From Shewanella sp. OPT22 (GTDB lineage Bacteria; Pseudomonadota; Gammaproteobacteria; Enterobacterales; Shewanellaceae), in assembly GCF_004168585.1 (NCBI RefSeq), contig NZ_PGVH01000007.1:101616-165615 (forward strand): 64,000 nt of DNA, given 5' to 3'. The position numbers and the translations under genes were made by a program. Within the stretch, counting starts at the first letter, position 1. The number at the start of each line of letters is the position of its first letter. Below are positions 27,805 through 36,368 of the stretch, in pieces. Under the pieces are notes generated by a model, which saw only the letters and a program-made list of their open reading frames with translations, did no database searches and was not told the DNA's origin.

Positions 27805-27869
27805 CACTTATATATCAATCTAACGACTCCCTGACTAATCTTGAAGTATTATTGTTTGATATATAAGTG
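27805..27869. promoter_or_regulatory. 14-bp perfect inverted repeat in front of orphan gene
   Basis: CACTTATATATCAA (27805-27818) and TTGATATATAAGTG (27856-27869) are exact complements separated by 37 bases. The right arm ends three bases before the ATG at 27873. This could be a pair of operator half-sites, or an mRNA hairpin that hides the ribosome site if transcription starts upstream. There is no T tract, so it is not a standard terminator for mneA. Confidence 0.5.
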
Positions 27870-27872
27870 ACT

Positions 27873-28337
27873 ATGGCAGTAACACCACTCAAAAGTGCAC
27901 TTGCTAGACCTAAGGAACAATTTGATGCTTCGCAAGCAGTCCTCCCTACTGAGCGAAAACGCGTTTTTATTAGCGAAATCAGATCTTTTTATTTTTATTC
28001 TCCTGAACTAAAAGCAAACCGCAAGCCGTTGTTGAATAGTTCAGATGTTAATTACACTCAATTAGTAAGCCTGTCAGGGTCAAACTCCTTTTCAACATTT
28101 CACGAAAGAACCCAAAAAGATCAAAGAATAGTTGATGTAAGCTATGCATCTTCTCGTTGGCAATTATATTCTAGGCATCAAAATAAAAGCTTGTCCTCAA
28201 AATCTCAGTTATTGAATAGAGATAATTCTAAATACGGTAATAACAGCATAAAAACGAAACCTAATACTCATAGAGCTAGCTCAAAATGGAGCCAAATCAA
28301 TACTGCTGCCAATAACTTTTTTCATTCTAAAGAGTAA
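27873..28337 (+). CDS. Orphan hypothetical protein
   Basis: A 154-residue protein from the ATG at 27873; the GTG two codons earlier lies inside the inverted repeat. It is basic, rich in Ser, Asn, Lys and Arg, with no signal peptide, membrane helix or motif I recognise. Predicted mostly disordered after residue 70. There is no strong Shine-Dalgarno. Codon use looks ordinary. Its position behind an inverted repeat and lack of recognisable relatives make it a candidate lineage-specific or effector-type gene, but nothing in the sequence proves this. It could also be a spurious frame. Confidence 0.45.
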   Translation: MAVTPLKSALARPKEQFDASQAVLPTERKRVFISEIRSFYFYSPELKANRKPLLNSSDVNYTQLVSLSGSNSFSTFHERTQKDQRIVDVSYASSRWQLYSRHQNKSLSSKSQLLNRDNSKYGNNSIKTKPNTHRASSKWSQINTAANNFFHSKE

Positions 28338-28349
28338 GGTTCTGAATTT

Positions 28350-28787
28350 TTATCTTTTAACTACGGCTGCCGTCATACGCGAAACGCACACTAATTCGCC
28401 ACCACTATTGGTAATTTCGACATTCCAAACTGAACTCCGCTTTCCAATATGAACAGGCTTCGCAACCGCTGTTAACATGCCTTTTCGAGAGGCTCGAATG
28501 TGATTGGCATTAATTTCTTGCCCAACACAGTAATAGTTTTCAAAATCGACAACAAAGTTAGCGGCATAACTGGCGACCGTTTCAGCCAATACAACATTAG
28601 TACCTCCATGAACAATCCCAACGGGATTATGAACTGAAGCATCAACAGGCATGGTGGCAACAAGATAGTCTTCGCCAATCTCTGTCACTTTGATCCCTAA
28701 CGTTTGCATTAATGTTCCACGTTCATGAAGACCTTTATCCAAGCGAGCGAAATCTTCTAAACTCATTGGCTTAAACCAAATACTCAT
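28350..28787 (-). CDS. Hotdog-fold thioesterase (MenI/YdiI type)
   Basis: A 145-residue PaaI/YdiI-family acyl-CoA thioesterase. The catalytic region reads NPVGIVHGGTNVVLAETVAS (H-G-G then Glu as general base), followed by VGQEINANHIRASRKG, closely following E. coli YdiI (DHNA-CoA thioesterase of menaquinone synthesis). Shewanella-like organisms make menaquinone, so MenI is plausible, but a broader acyl-CoA role is possible. Confidence 0.88.
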   Translation of the reverse strand: MSIWFKPMSLEDFARLDKGLHERGTLMQTLGIKVTEIGEDYLVATMPVDASVHNPVGIVHGGTNVVLAETVASYAANFVVDFENYYCVGQEINANHIRASRKGMLTAVAKPVHIGKRSSVWNVEITNSGGELVCVSRMTAAVVKR

Positions 28788-28829
28788 AATTATTGTTATT
28801 CCTTTTTGGAGCTGTTTTTATTGAGTAAT

Positions 28830-28859
28830 AAAAAGGATGGTAACTTAACCATCCTTTAA
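28830..28859 (-). terminator. Terminator after first ExeM-like gene
   Basis: On the minus strand, AAAGGATGGTTAA pairs with TTACCATCCTTT and is followed by TTATTA. It lies 19 bases past the stop. Confidence 0.7.
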
Positions 28860-28877
28860 GACAACTACTTTCTTAAC

Positions 28878-31064
28878 CTATCGCTTACGCTTGAAACCTA
28901 AGAGTGTTAACAGTAACAACCAATCTAAACTTAAAGCTCCACTACTACGATGATGCTTCGTTGTTTTAGGGAAGTTTAGCGCCACAATGATGGGATCATG
29001 ATCCGAAGAAGAAAATGCATTTTCCGATTTAGCAAGATCGCCAGTATATTTACTTGGGTATTCAAACAAATTCGACTCTAATGAATTGGTATGCCAATCT
29101 TCAACACTCACCACTTTACTGGCAAAACTCTCGTTAGCCAACGCATAGTCGAGTGTTCCTAGTTCACCTTCATAACTATAACTGAATACACCTTTACCGT
29201 GTAACTTGCTGTTCAAGTCTGTGAAACCATAGTTTTTAGTTATTTTTGTAGGCGTACTATAAAGTGGCTTATTATTCAGAGTTGTATTGCCTGCCGCCAT
29301 AATAGTTCTGGCACCCTGCACCGATGAGTCGTAATCGGTAAGCACTTTAATGGGATCTTCTTGTCCATAAGCATTCAAGTCACCCAATAACAATACATCA
29401 CCCGTCACGTTTTCATTAATATAACTTCCAAGCGTAGTGGCGGCAGCCACCCTAAAGTTATTACAACTTCCTTGAAGATCATCGACATACCCCTCTTTAT
29501 GGACGGCACTCTTATCAATTTTACCACTTGAAGTAAGAGGAATTGGCGAATTGTACTCATCAAAATCTTCTTTACACTGTGAGCCTTTTGATTTGAAATG
29601 ACTCACTGCAACACTAAATTCACTCCCCTCATTTAAATTACCTTTGGCAACCACTTCAAACTTTTGTAAAAGTGAATCTCTCTGGCTTTTTCCTACAGTG
29701 ATTGATTCCGGCTCTTGCCCTTTTTTTTGCCCCATATATGAAAACGCTTGTGCAGGCATTTTAATGTCCATGACATCTCCAACAGGCTTGACCTTACTTG
29801 GTCGGTACAGCAGGCCTACACTAATTGCGTCGTTGCCTATTGGACCATTACCTTTAGTGGCGATAAACTGATAATGGGCGCTGGTATCTTTAATGTCGTC
29901 ATTTAACGCATCCAGTAAATTTTTAATGGCAGAATTTTCGCCAAAACCATTATTTTCAATTTCCACTAGACCTACAACATCAGCATTCATACTCGTGAGT
30001 GCGTTGACAATTTTCGTACGCTGAAGCTCAAACTCGTCCTCTGTTATCGCCCCACGATTCTGACCTGTAGGGTTTGGATCTGCATCTGGCATAACGTTAT
30101 TAAAAAAGTTCAAGACATTAAAGCTTGCAACTCTGATATCACCGCTGTTTGCCAATTTAGGAGGGGTAATGCGATCGTTATTTCGAATTAAGTCACCAGC
30201 CAAAATGATATTCGTGGGTGCTATTCGATATTTGCCAAATGAATAACTGATCACACCCTCCATATTGGTAACCGTATCTCCAGTCCTAATATAGGCTATT
30301 TCAGGGCCAAAACTGGGCATAAATGGATTTTCACCGTTGGCCGGTTTTTTATCCGTATCAACATACAACTGATTTTGTTTATTCTTTGCTTCTAGTGCTT
30401 TAGCTTCTGCACTTTCTGGCACATACAATTGAGTTGGCTTTTGCAATGCCGCTAAATGCGACAACACCATATTGTTACGAAAAGAACTATAATCAAAACT
30501 AAAGTTACGTGTGACTCGCATATCACTACTGGCGGTCAATTTAACTTTCATGCCCTCATAGCGTTCCATGGCTTGAGGCAATGTTTCATCGGTACCAATA
30601 TTTAAATCTACAGCATTAGGTAAACCTACATCGTCGCCAACTTTGTATTTTGTTATATCTTGAGAGATATCAATTTGCGTGTTTCCAAAATTTTCATCAA
30701 CCTCACCCTGTAAGCAAACGCTATAACCTGTCTGCAATGCAGATGCATCAGCAAGCGATATTTTATTCGCATAAACATAAATACCGTCCGATGTTTGTTG
30801 ATTATCATCTGGACTTTGTGACTCAACATAAAAGCCTTTAACGTAGTCACTCTTAGCACTTTTGTCGTATTCTAAATCTAAAGCAGTAATCACCCCTTTG
30901 ACATAAACGCTCTCACCAAGGTGAGGACTATTTCCGCCAGTGCTTTGAATAGCATTAATTGCAACTAGGTTATCGTTATCACATATAAACGCAGCATTTG
31001 CCGAATAGGCCGTCCCTAACGACAATGCAATAGCGATTTGTAGCCAAAGTTTTTTTTGTTTCAT
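28878..31064 (-). CDS. ExeM/NucH-family extracellular endonuclease, short form
   Basis: A 728-residue secreted nuclease. Signal peptide: MKQKKLWLQIAIALSLGTAYSANA. An OB-like N-terminal region (about 40-140) is followed by an endonuclease/exonuclease/phosphatase domain (about 320-700) with IRVASFNVLNFFN, GLVEIENNGFG, LLLGDLNAYGQEDP and SSDHDPIIVALNF. The C-terminus RSSGALSLDWLLLLTLLGFKRKR resembles a somewhat degenerate GlyGly-CTERM tail. It lacks the lamin-tail domain of its neighbour at 31255. Likely role: extracellular DNA degradation, biofilm dispersal or phosphorus scavenging, as known for Shewanella ExeM. Confidence 0.88.
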   Translation of the reverse strand: MKQKKLWLQIAIALSLGTAYSANAAFICDNDNLVAINAIQSTGGNSPHLGESVYVKGVITALDLEYDKSAKSDYVKGFYVESQSPDDNQQTSDGIYVYANKISLADASALQTGYSVCLQGEVDENFGNTQIDISQDITKYKVGDDVGLPNAVDLNIGTDETLPQAMERYEGMKVKLTASSDMRVTRNFSFDYSSFRNNMVLSHLAALQKPTQLYVPESAEAKALEAKNKQNQLYVDTDKKPANGENPFMPSFGPEIAYIRTGDTVTNMEGVISYSFGKYRIAPTNIILAGDLIRNNDRITPPKLANSGDIRVASFNVLNFFNNVMPDADPNPTGQNRGAITEDEFELQRTKIVNALTSMNADVVGLVEIENNGFGENSAIKNLLDALNDDIKDTSAHYQFIATKGNGPIGNDAISVGLLYRPSKVKPVGDVMDIKMPAQAFSYMGQKKGQEPESITVGKSQRDSLLQKFEVVAKGNLNEGSEFSVAVSHFKSKGSQCKEDFDEYNSPIPLTSSGKIDKSAVHKEGYVDDLQGSCNNFRVAAATTLGSYINENVTGDVLLLGDLNAYGQEDPIKVLTDYDSSVQGARTIMAAGNTTLNNKPLYSTPTKITKNYGFTDLNSKLHGKGVFSYSYEGELGTLDYALANESFASKVVSVEDWHTNSLESNLFEYPSKYTGDLAKSENAFSSSDHDPIIVALNFPKTTKHHRSSGALSLDWLLLLTLLGFKRKR

Positions 31065-31203
31065 ACATCGACCCCGTAATGATTCATTTGTTATCGAGAT
31101 ATTCCAATTGAGGAGTAGTGAGATTGTGATTTAGAAATTCTGAAGGAATATCGAAGGTTGATGATATGACAGTAAACCTGACTTTGACCTGACAGCCTAG
31201 AAA

Positions 31204-31234
31204 ACAAAAAGAGCAGCCTAAGCTGCTCTTTTAT
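31204..31234 (-). terminator. Terminator after second ExeM-like gene
   Basis: AAAAGAGCAGC-TTAG-GCTGCTCTTTTT on the minus strand is a strong hairpin with a T run, 21 bases past the stop. Confidence 0.85.
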
Positions 31235-31254
31235 GGGTTAACTCAAAAAATGAA

Positions 31255-33864
31255 TTAACGACGACGTCTGATACCAAATAGCGATAACAGTGCTAAACCT
31301 AGGAAACCTAGAGAACCACTGTCTTTCTTCTTAGGTTCTTCTGGCTCTGGAGTTGGTGTAACTGGATCTGGTAAATCAATCGCAATGATAACTGGATCGT
31401 GATCTGATGATGAGAAAGCATTACCAGATTTAACTAAATCACCTGTGTATTTAGAACCGTATTCAAACATGTTCGATTCAACACCATTGATATGCCAATC
31501 CTCAATAGCAACTACTTTTTCAGCTAAATCAGCACTTGCTAAAGCGTGGTCTAAATTACCTAATTCGCCGCTATAGCTGTAGCTATAAGTATCAGCACCA
31601 TGTAGCTTCGTATTTAAATTCACGTAACCATAGCTTTCAGTAATGACACGTTGCTTAGCATCAAACTCTTCACCACCAATAGAGGTGTAAGCAGCTGTTT
31701 TAATCACTTTACCATGAGTAGATGGGTGGTAATCCGTCAGTACTTGTAGAGGGTCTTCTTTGCCGTAAGCATTCAAATCACCAAGAATTAACACGTCACC
31801 GTCAACTTTAGTCAGCGCCGCACCAATTGCATCAGCCGCACTCACACGGAAACTGTTACAGTGACCTTGTAAATCTGTTGGATCGTCATCTTCAAAGCCA
31901 CCTTGCCAGTCTTCTAAACACTCAGAACCTTTAGACTTAAAGTGGTTAACTACAACAGTAAGCTTTTCACCATCGATAGTGAATGTTTGAGCTAAAGAGT
32001 GGCGCTGGTATTTGTTGTATGCTGGGCTAGATTCTTGATCATCACCTTCGCCACGAGTTGCTGCACCCGCTGGAGCGTGTTGCTCTGGAGTTTTGATCAC
32101 TAAAGCATCACCTTCTGGAGTCACTTTAGCAGTACGATAAAGTAGGCCAACCATGATGGCATCACTACCAAAGTATTTCTCTTTGTAAAGGTCTGCATCA
32201 GCAACTTTAATCAAGCTGTACGCTTCGTCATCACTCAGCTCATCATTTAATGCATCAACTAAATCTTGAATAGCACTGCTTTCACCAAAACCGTTATTCT
32301 CAATTTCCATTAAACCAACGATATCAGCATTCATGCTAGTGATTGCATTTACAATTTTTTCACGCTGCAGACGGAATTCAAACTGATCATCTGTACCACG
32401 GTTTTGACCTGAAGCACTTGCTTCACCGCCAACAGAGTCATTGAAGTAGTTAAGTACGTTAAAGCTAGCAATACGTAGATCGCCTTCATTAGCAATCGCA
32501 GGAGTCTCAACGCGGTCATCACCACGAAGAATATCACCTGCTGTGATGTTCTCATCATCACCAACAATTAAACGATAATTTCCATAGGTATAACCTACCA
32601 TGCCTTCAAGGTTGGTAAGTTGATCACCAATACGGATATAACCCGTTTCAGCATTGAAATCTGACATGTAAGGTAGAACACCTGCAGCGGCTTTGTAATC
32701 AGACTCTAAGAAAAGCTCATTCTTACGGTTTGCTGCTTCGTGCGCTACAGCGTCTTCGCTATCAGCCATGTATAGCTGAGTTGCTTTAAATAATGGCGCT
32801 TTATGAGAAAGAACCATGTTATTACGACGTGAATCATAGTCAAAACTGAACGAGCGAGTTACTTTCATTTCGCTACCAGCATCGAGCACAATCTTCATGC
32901 CTTCGTAACGCTCTAATGCTTGCTGTAGGTTCTCTTCATCACCGACAACAAATGGCACAGCCGCTGGTACTTCACCAACTTCACCGATTTCTACTTTGTT
33001 TTTATCTTTAGATAGATCCAATTGAGTTTGGTCGTAGAACTCTTTAACTTTTGCTTCTAAACAAACTTCAACACCAGGTTGAATGTCTTTAGGCGCCGCA
33101 GAATTCATGAATACAAAAATACCGTCAGATGTTGCTGGATCGCCATCTACGATAAGATCTTGGATGTAAAAGCCTTTTTGCATGCTTTCACCACGAGCAG
33201 TTACGACACCTTTAACGGTAACCGTATCTTCAGACTCAAATTTACCTTCTGGTACAAAATCACTACGTGAACCGTCACCCTGGATTTTATGAATAGGCAC
33301 AATAGTTGCGCCTTCACAACTGAATGGATCAGGTTTAGGGATATCAGCACCAAATAAGCCAAGACCTGTAAACGTATCTTTCGCTTCTTCAACCCAATCA
33401 TCAGCCTTGAAAGAACCATCAAAAACAGAATCAGGTGAGCGCTGAAGCGTTACATCTTTACCCCAGCTGCTCGGTGTTGGAATAACACCAACAACATCAA
33501 CATTGTTCGTTCCATTAGTGAGTGCAACAGCATCACCACCATTAAACTGTAAGTTCATGTCTATTGCATTTACACTATCAGCTAACGTTAGTGTTTTATG
33601 TTTAACAACAAGTACTTCGCCAGCGCCAAGCGTCACGCCACTGATAGTCCCCATTGCTGAAGCATCAGTAGAGCCATCTTTATATCGAACTAATTGGTAA
33701 CCATCTAGGTTTACATCGGATGTACCTGAATTAAATAATTCAATAGCTTTATTACTTGCTCCACCTTCAACATACTCCGTAATCATTACATCAGCATTCG
33801 CAGCGCATGATAAAACACCAGCAACAGCTACTGAAACAGCCGTTAACTTATTCGCAGTTTTCAT
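31255..33864 (-). CDS. exeM: ExeM/NucH-family extracellular nuclease with lamin-tail domain and GlyGly-CTERM
   Basis: An 869-residue protein with signal peptide (MKTANKLTAVSVAVAGVLSC, cleaved near AANA), lamin-tail domain (about 25-140, VMITEYVEGGASNKAIELFN), OB-like region (about 180-300) and nuclease domain (about 460-830). Nuclease motifs: LRIASFNVLNYFND, GLMEIENNGFG, VLILGDLNAYGKEDP, SSDHDPVIIAIDL. The tail KKKDSGSLGFLGLALL then RRRR is a standard GlyGly-CTERM. Domain order matches Shewanella ExeM. It is the paralogue of 28878 and is separated from it by a strong terminator, so they are independent units. Confidence 0.92.
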   Translation of the reverse strand: MKTANKLTAVSVAVAGVLSCAANADVMITEYVEGGASNKAIELFNSGTSDVNLDGYQLVRYKDGSTDASAMGTISGVTLGAGEVLVVKHKTLTLADSVNAIDMNLQFNGGDAVALTNGTNNVDVVGVIPTPSSWGKDVTLQRSPDSVFDGSFKADDWVEEAKDTFTGLGLFGADIPKPDPFSCEGATIVPIHKIQGDGSRSDFVPEGKFESEDTVTVKGVVTARGESMQKGFYIQDLIVDGDPATSDGIFVFMNSAAPKDIQPGVEVCLEAKVKEFYDQTQLDLSKDKNKVEIGEVGEVPAAVPFVVGDEENLQQALERYEGMKIVLDAGSEMKVTRSFSFDYDSRRNNMVLSHKAPLFKATQLYMADSEDAVAHEAANRKNELFLESDYKAAAGVLPYMSDFNAETGYIRIGDQLTNLEGMVGYTYGNYRLIVGDDENITAGDILRGDDRVETPAIANEGDLRIASFNVLNYFNDSVGGEASASGQNRGTDDQFEFRLQREKIVNAITSMNADIVGLMEIENNGFGESSAIQDLVDALNDELSDDEAYSLIKVADADLYKEKYFGSDAIMVGLLYRTAKVTPEGDALVIKTPEQHAPAGAATRGEGDDQESSPAYNKYQRHSLAQTFTIDGEKLTVVVNHFKSKGSECLEDWQGGFEDDDPTDLQGHCNSFRVSAADAIGAALTKVDGDVLILGDLNAYGKEDPLQVLTDYHPSTHGKVIKTAAYTSIGGEEFDAKQRVITESYGYVNLNTKLHGADTYSYSYSGELGNLDHALASADLAEKVVAIEDWHINGVESNMFEYGSKYTGDLVKSGNAFSSSDHDPVIIAIDLPDPVTPTPEPEEPKKKDSGSLGFLGLALLSLFGIRRRR

Positions 33865-34573
33865 TACATCAACCCCATTTTTTTATAATTGGTTATATTC
33901 GTGCTAATTAATTCACGTTAACTATGCCGAATATATTAATTTTTTAACCATCAGGTGTGATTTTCTCAGAGACTTGACTAAAAAAGAAGTGAAACAGGTC
34001 ACAAATTAGTTACTAATTACAAAATAATTCAACAACTTAAATTTAAAATCAACAAGTTACCTCAATACAAAACAACGCAAAAACAAACAAAAAACCATAA
34101 TAATCAACATTTTATACCAAAACAGTTATTTTAATTATATTTTATAATTAATTGAAATATATTTATTTAATATAAATAAAATATAAAAATCACAAATTTA
34201 AAACTCAGCCAGATCAAAAAACAATGATTAATCACGATATAAAAATAAATAGTCAAATAATGATTAACAAAAAACAAATTGTCAGCATTAAGCTTGTAAA
34301 ATAAATTACCAGAGTTTTAAAAACAACCAAACCACTGTATTAAATAAACTATTTAATAAACACTAAGATAAATAAAAATATTCACTAGAGATTTTTAATT
34401 ATCCACTATAGGATGACCAATGATAACTAAGTAAAAAATGTTCTTCAGAGCACATTGAACGTTTAAACAGATAATTAAATAAACTAATTATTCACTTTCA
34501 ATTAATAGCTCCAACCTCATCCCTGTTTATTTCGTTTATTGCTCTAATCTTATTTAACTAAAGGTAAGTTGTG
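33865..34573. other. Long A-rich gene-free region
   Basis: About 700 bases with no supported gene, extremely AT-rich with an A bias on the plus strand, full of TAATTA and AATAAA strings. It must hold the promoters of the divergent exeM (minus) and Cys-rich lipoprotein (plus) genes. No clear repeat, hairpin with T run, or small RNA could be picked out by eye. Such tracts are often bound by H-NS-like proteins (inference). Confidence 0.6.
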
Positions 34574-35035
34574 ATGAAGAAATCGACCCAAACAGCGTTA
34601 ACTGGTACCGCACTTGCACTTGCAATGGCTGGACTTACATCTTGTTCAACAATGAATAATAGCCCCAATAGTTCTGGCGGAGATACGAGCTCAGCCGTCG
34701 AAATGGTACATTGCTATGGTGTGAACCAATGCAATGGACACAATGACTGCAAAACTGATGGTAACAGCTGTAAAGGACAAGCTGGTTGTAATGGCACTGG
34801 ATTCGTTGCAATGCCTGCTAAAGCTTGTAAAGATGTCGGTGGCCAAATTAAGGATGCTTGGCGAGGAAAACGAGATAAGGCTGCATTAAGTAAGTGTTAT
34901 GGCGTTAATAAGTGTAATGGCCACAATGACTGTGCAGGTAAAGAGCACAGCTGCAAAGGTGAAGCCAGCTGTAAAGGTACAGGATTTGTACTCATGCCAG
35001 CCAAAGCATGTAAAGATATTGGTGGTAAAAGCTAA
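34574..35035 (+). CDS. Cys-rich lipoprotein with two tandem bufferin-like modules
   Basis: A 153-residue lipoprotein. The signal ends AGLTSC (Cys24 lipidated), then a Ser/Asn/Gly linker, then two near-identical modules of about 45 residues (about 47-92 and 108-152). Each has six Cys in the order CYGVNxC, HNDC, SC, xC, PAKAC, with shared H-N-D-C and G-T-G-F-V-x-M-P-A-K-A-C-K-D-x-G-G. The pattern resembles the BufA2-type putative metallophore family, small Cys-rich proteins whose relatives are modified by DUF692/MNIO enzymes. No MNIO or partner gene is adjacent. The ATG at 34574 and the GTG one codon earlier are both possible; AAGG lies upstream. The family name is moderately sure, the duplication certain. 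Confidence 0.65.
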   Translation: MKKSTQTALTGTALALAMAGLTSCSTMNNSPNSSGGDTSSAVEMVHCYGVNQCNGHNDCKTDGNSCKGQAGCNGTGFVAMPAKACKDVGGQIKDAWRGKRDKAALSKCYGVNKCNGHNDCAGKEHSCKGEASCKGTGFVLMPAKACKDIGGKS

Positions 35036-35078
35036 CTAAACACGGAAATAAAAATGGGGCTTACTCAAGCCCCATTTC

Positions 35079-35750
35079 TTATAAGACCGTCATAATTTCT
35101 TCAAGAGGTTTTTTATTGATGGCATGATCTGGAATCGTCGCACCTTCAGCAGGATAACCTACGACTAAAAGCATGTAAGGTCTTTCGTTGTCAGCGTTAC
35201 GCTCGCATACCTTGCTTAAAAATGACATTGGCTTAGGAGTATGAGTTAACGTACCTAACCCTGCATTGTGCAATGCTTGAATTATAAAGCCTGTCGCAAT
35301 TCCCACTGATTCATGGACATAATAATTGTTCTTATCACCTACTTCAGTTTCCATGCGCTTTTGACTAAAAATAGCGATGAGCCATGGTGCTGTTTCCAGA
35401 TAAGGTTTACTGGCATTGGTACCTAAAGGCTTTAACGCATCCAACCATTCTTCGCCCGCTCTTCCATCATAAAACCCACGTTCAATCGCTTCGGCTTGCT
35501 CACGAATTTGTGCTTTTACGTCTGGGCTATTGATTGCGACAAAATGCCAAGGCTGATGATTTGCTCCATTTGGTGCTGTACCAGCAGCTAAGATACATTG
35601 TTCAATAATCTCTTGCGGTACAGGTTTATCAGAAAATTTTCTGATTGAATGACGACGCTTAATATCTTGATAATGCGCTTGTGCACGTTCCAACATTTCT
35701 TGTTGTGGATACTCAACAAAGTCTGTCAGCGGATGATGTTGCTCAGACAT
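35079..35750 (-). CDS. Nitroreductase family protein
   Basis: A 223-residue FMN-dependent oxidoreductase. The start region RRHSIRKFSDKPVPQEIIEQ and AAGTAPNGANHQPWHFVAI are the FMN-binding nitroreductase signatures. GIATGFIIQALHNAGLGTLT is the second conserved block. The length and the gap region are closer to the BluB/iodotyrosine-deiodinase-like subgroup than to NfsB, but the substrate is not predictable. Probably monocistronic; the GNAT gene upstream is 53 bases away and could be co-transcribed. Confidence 0.88.
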   Translation of the reverse strand: MSEQHHPLTDFVEYPQQEMLERAQAHYQDIKRRHSIRKFSDKPVPQEIIEQCILAAGTAPNGANHQPWHFVAINSPDVKAQIREQAEAIERGFYDGRAGEEWLDALKPLGTNASKPYLETAPWLIAIFSQKRMETEVGDKNNYYVHESVGIATGFIIQALHNAGLGTLTHTPKPMSFLSKVCERNADNERPYMLLVVGYPAEGATIPDHAINKKPLEEIMTVL

Positions 35751-35803
35751 AATTACCCCGTTATTTGTATGGTAATTTTAAGACCAGAAAAATAGAATAT
35801 TTC

Positions 35804-36250
35804 TTACGCTAAACAAAACATAAGATCAATACCATCTTCTGTTTCCATTTGTGCACATGGCATAAAACCGCACTTTTCAAGTACACGTTGAGAGATTAAA
35901 TTATCTTGATGTACATAGGCATGCAATGGTCTTTCGAAATGTTGTAAGAATTGCTTCAGCGCTTTGGTGGCATAACCTTTGCCCCAGTATTGAGTTCCGA
36001 GCCAGTAACCTATCAGACGCTTTTCCCCATCTAACCAACTCATCATGTTACCGACAACTTCACCATTAACCTCGATAGAAAATATGACGTTGTCGGGATC
36101 TTGAGTAATGCGTTGCCAATGAGCCTTAAAGTCGGATTCCGAACGAGCAGGGAAACGTGCCATTTGGCAGGCCGAAATATCAGCCTGATTTTGATAAAAG
36201 ATATCTACATCTTCTGGAGATGGCCTTCTAAGTGCCACTTGCTGTTCCAT
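35804..36250 (-). CDS. GNAT-family N-acetyltransferase
   Basis: About 148 residues in the RimJ/RimL-like GNAT subgroup: VALRRPSPEDVDIFYQNQ at the start, acetyl-CoA-binding strand-loop LGTQYWGKGYATKALKQFL (consensus Q/R-x-x-G-x-G/A) and a C-terminal NLISQRVLEKCGF, the usual N-x-x-S-x-R-V-L-E-K-x-G-F motif. The start may be ATG at 36250 or GTG at 36262; neither has a good ribosome site. The acceptor substrate is unknown. Confidence 0.82.
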   Translation of the reverse strand: MEQQVALRRPSPEDVDIFYQNQADISACQMARFPARSESDFKAHWQRITQDPDNVIFSIEVNGEVVGNMMSWLDGEKRLIGYWLGTQYWGKGYATKALKQFLQHFERPLHAYVHQDNLISQRVLEKCGFMPCAQMETEDGIDLMFCLA

Positions 36251-36368
36251 TATATTATTCACAACTTGTTATTAACTTTTTATATACAATAAAGCTAACA
36301 TAGATAAACGATGCGGATCAACGTTGTAAGCCTTTCTCGAAATTAAGTAGATATAACAATCTGCATAG

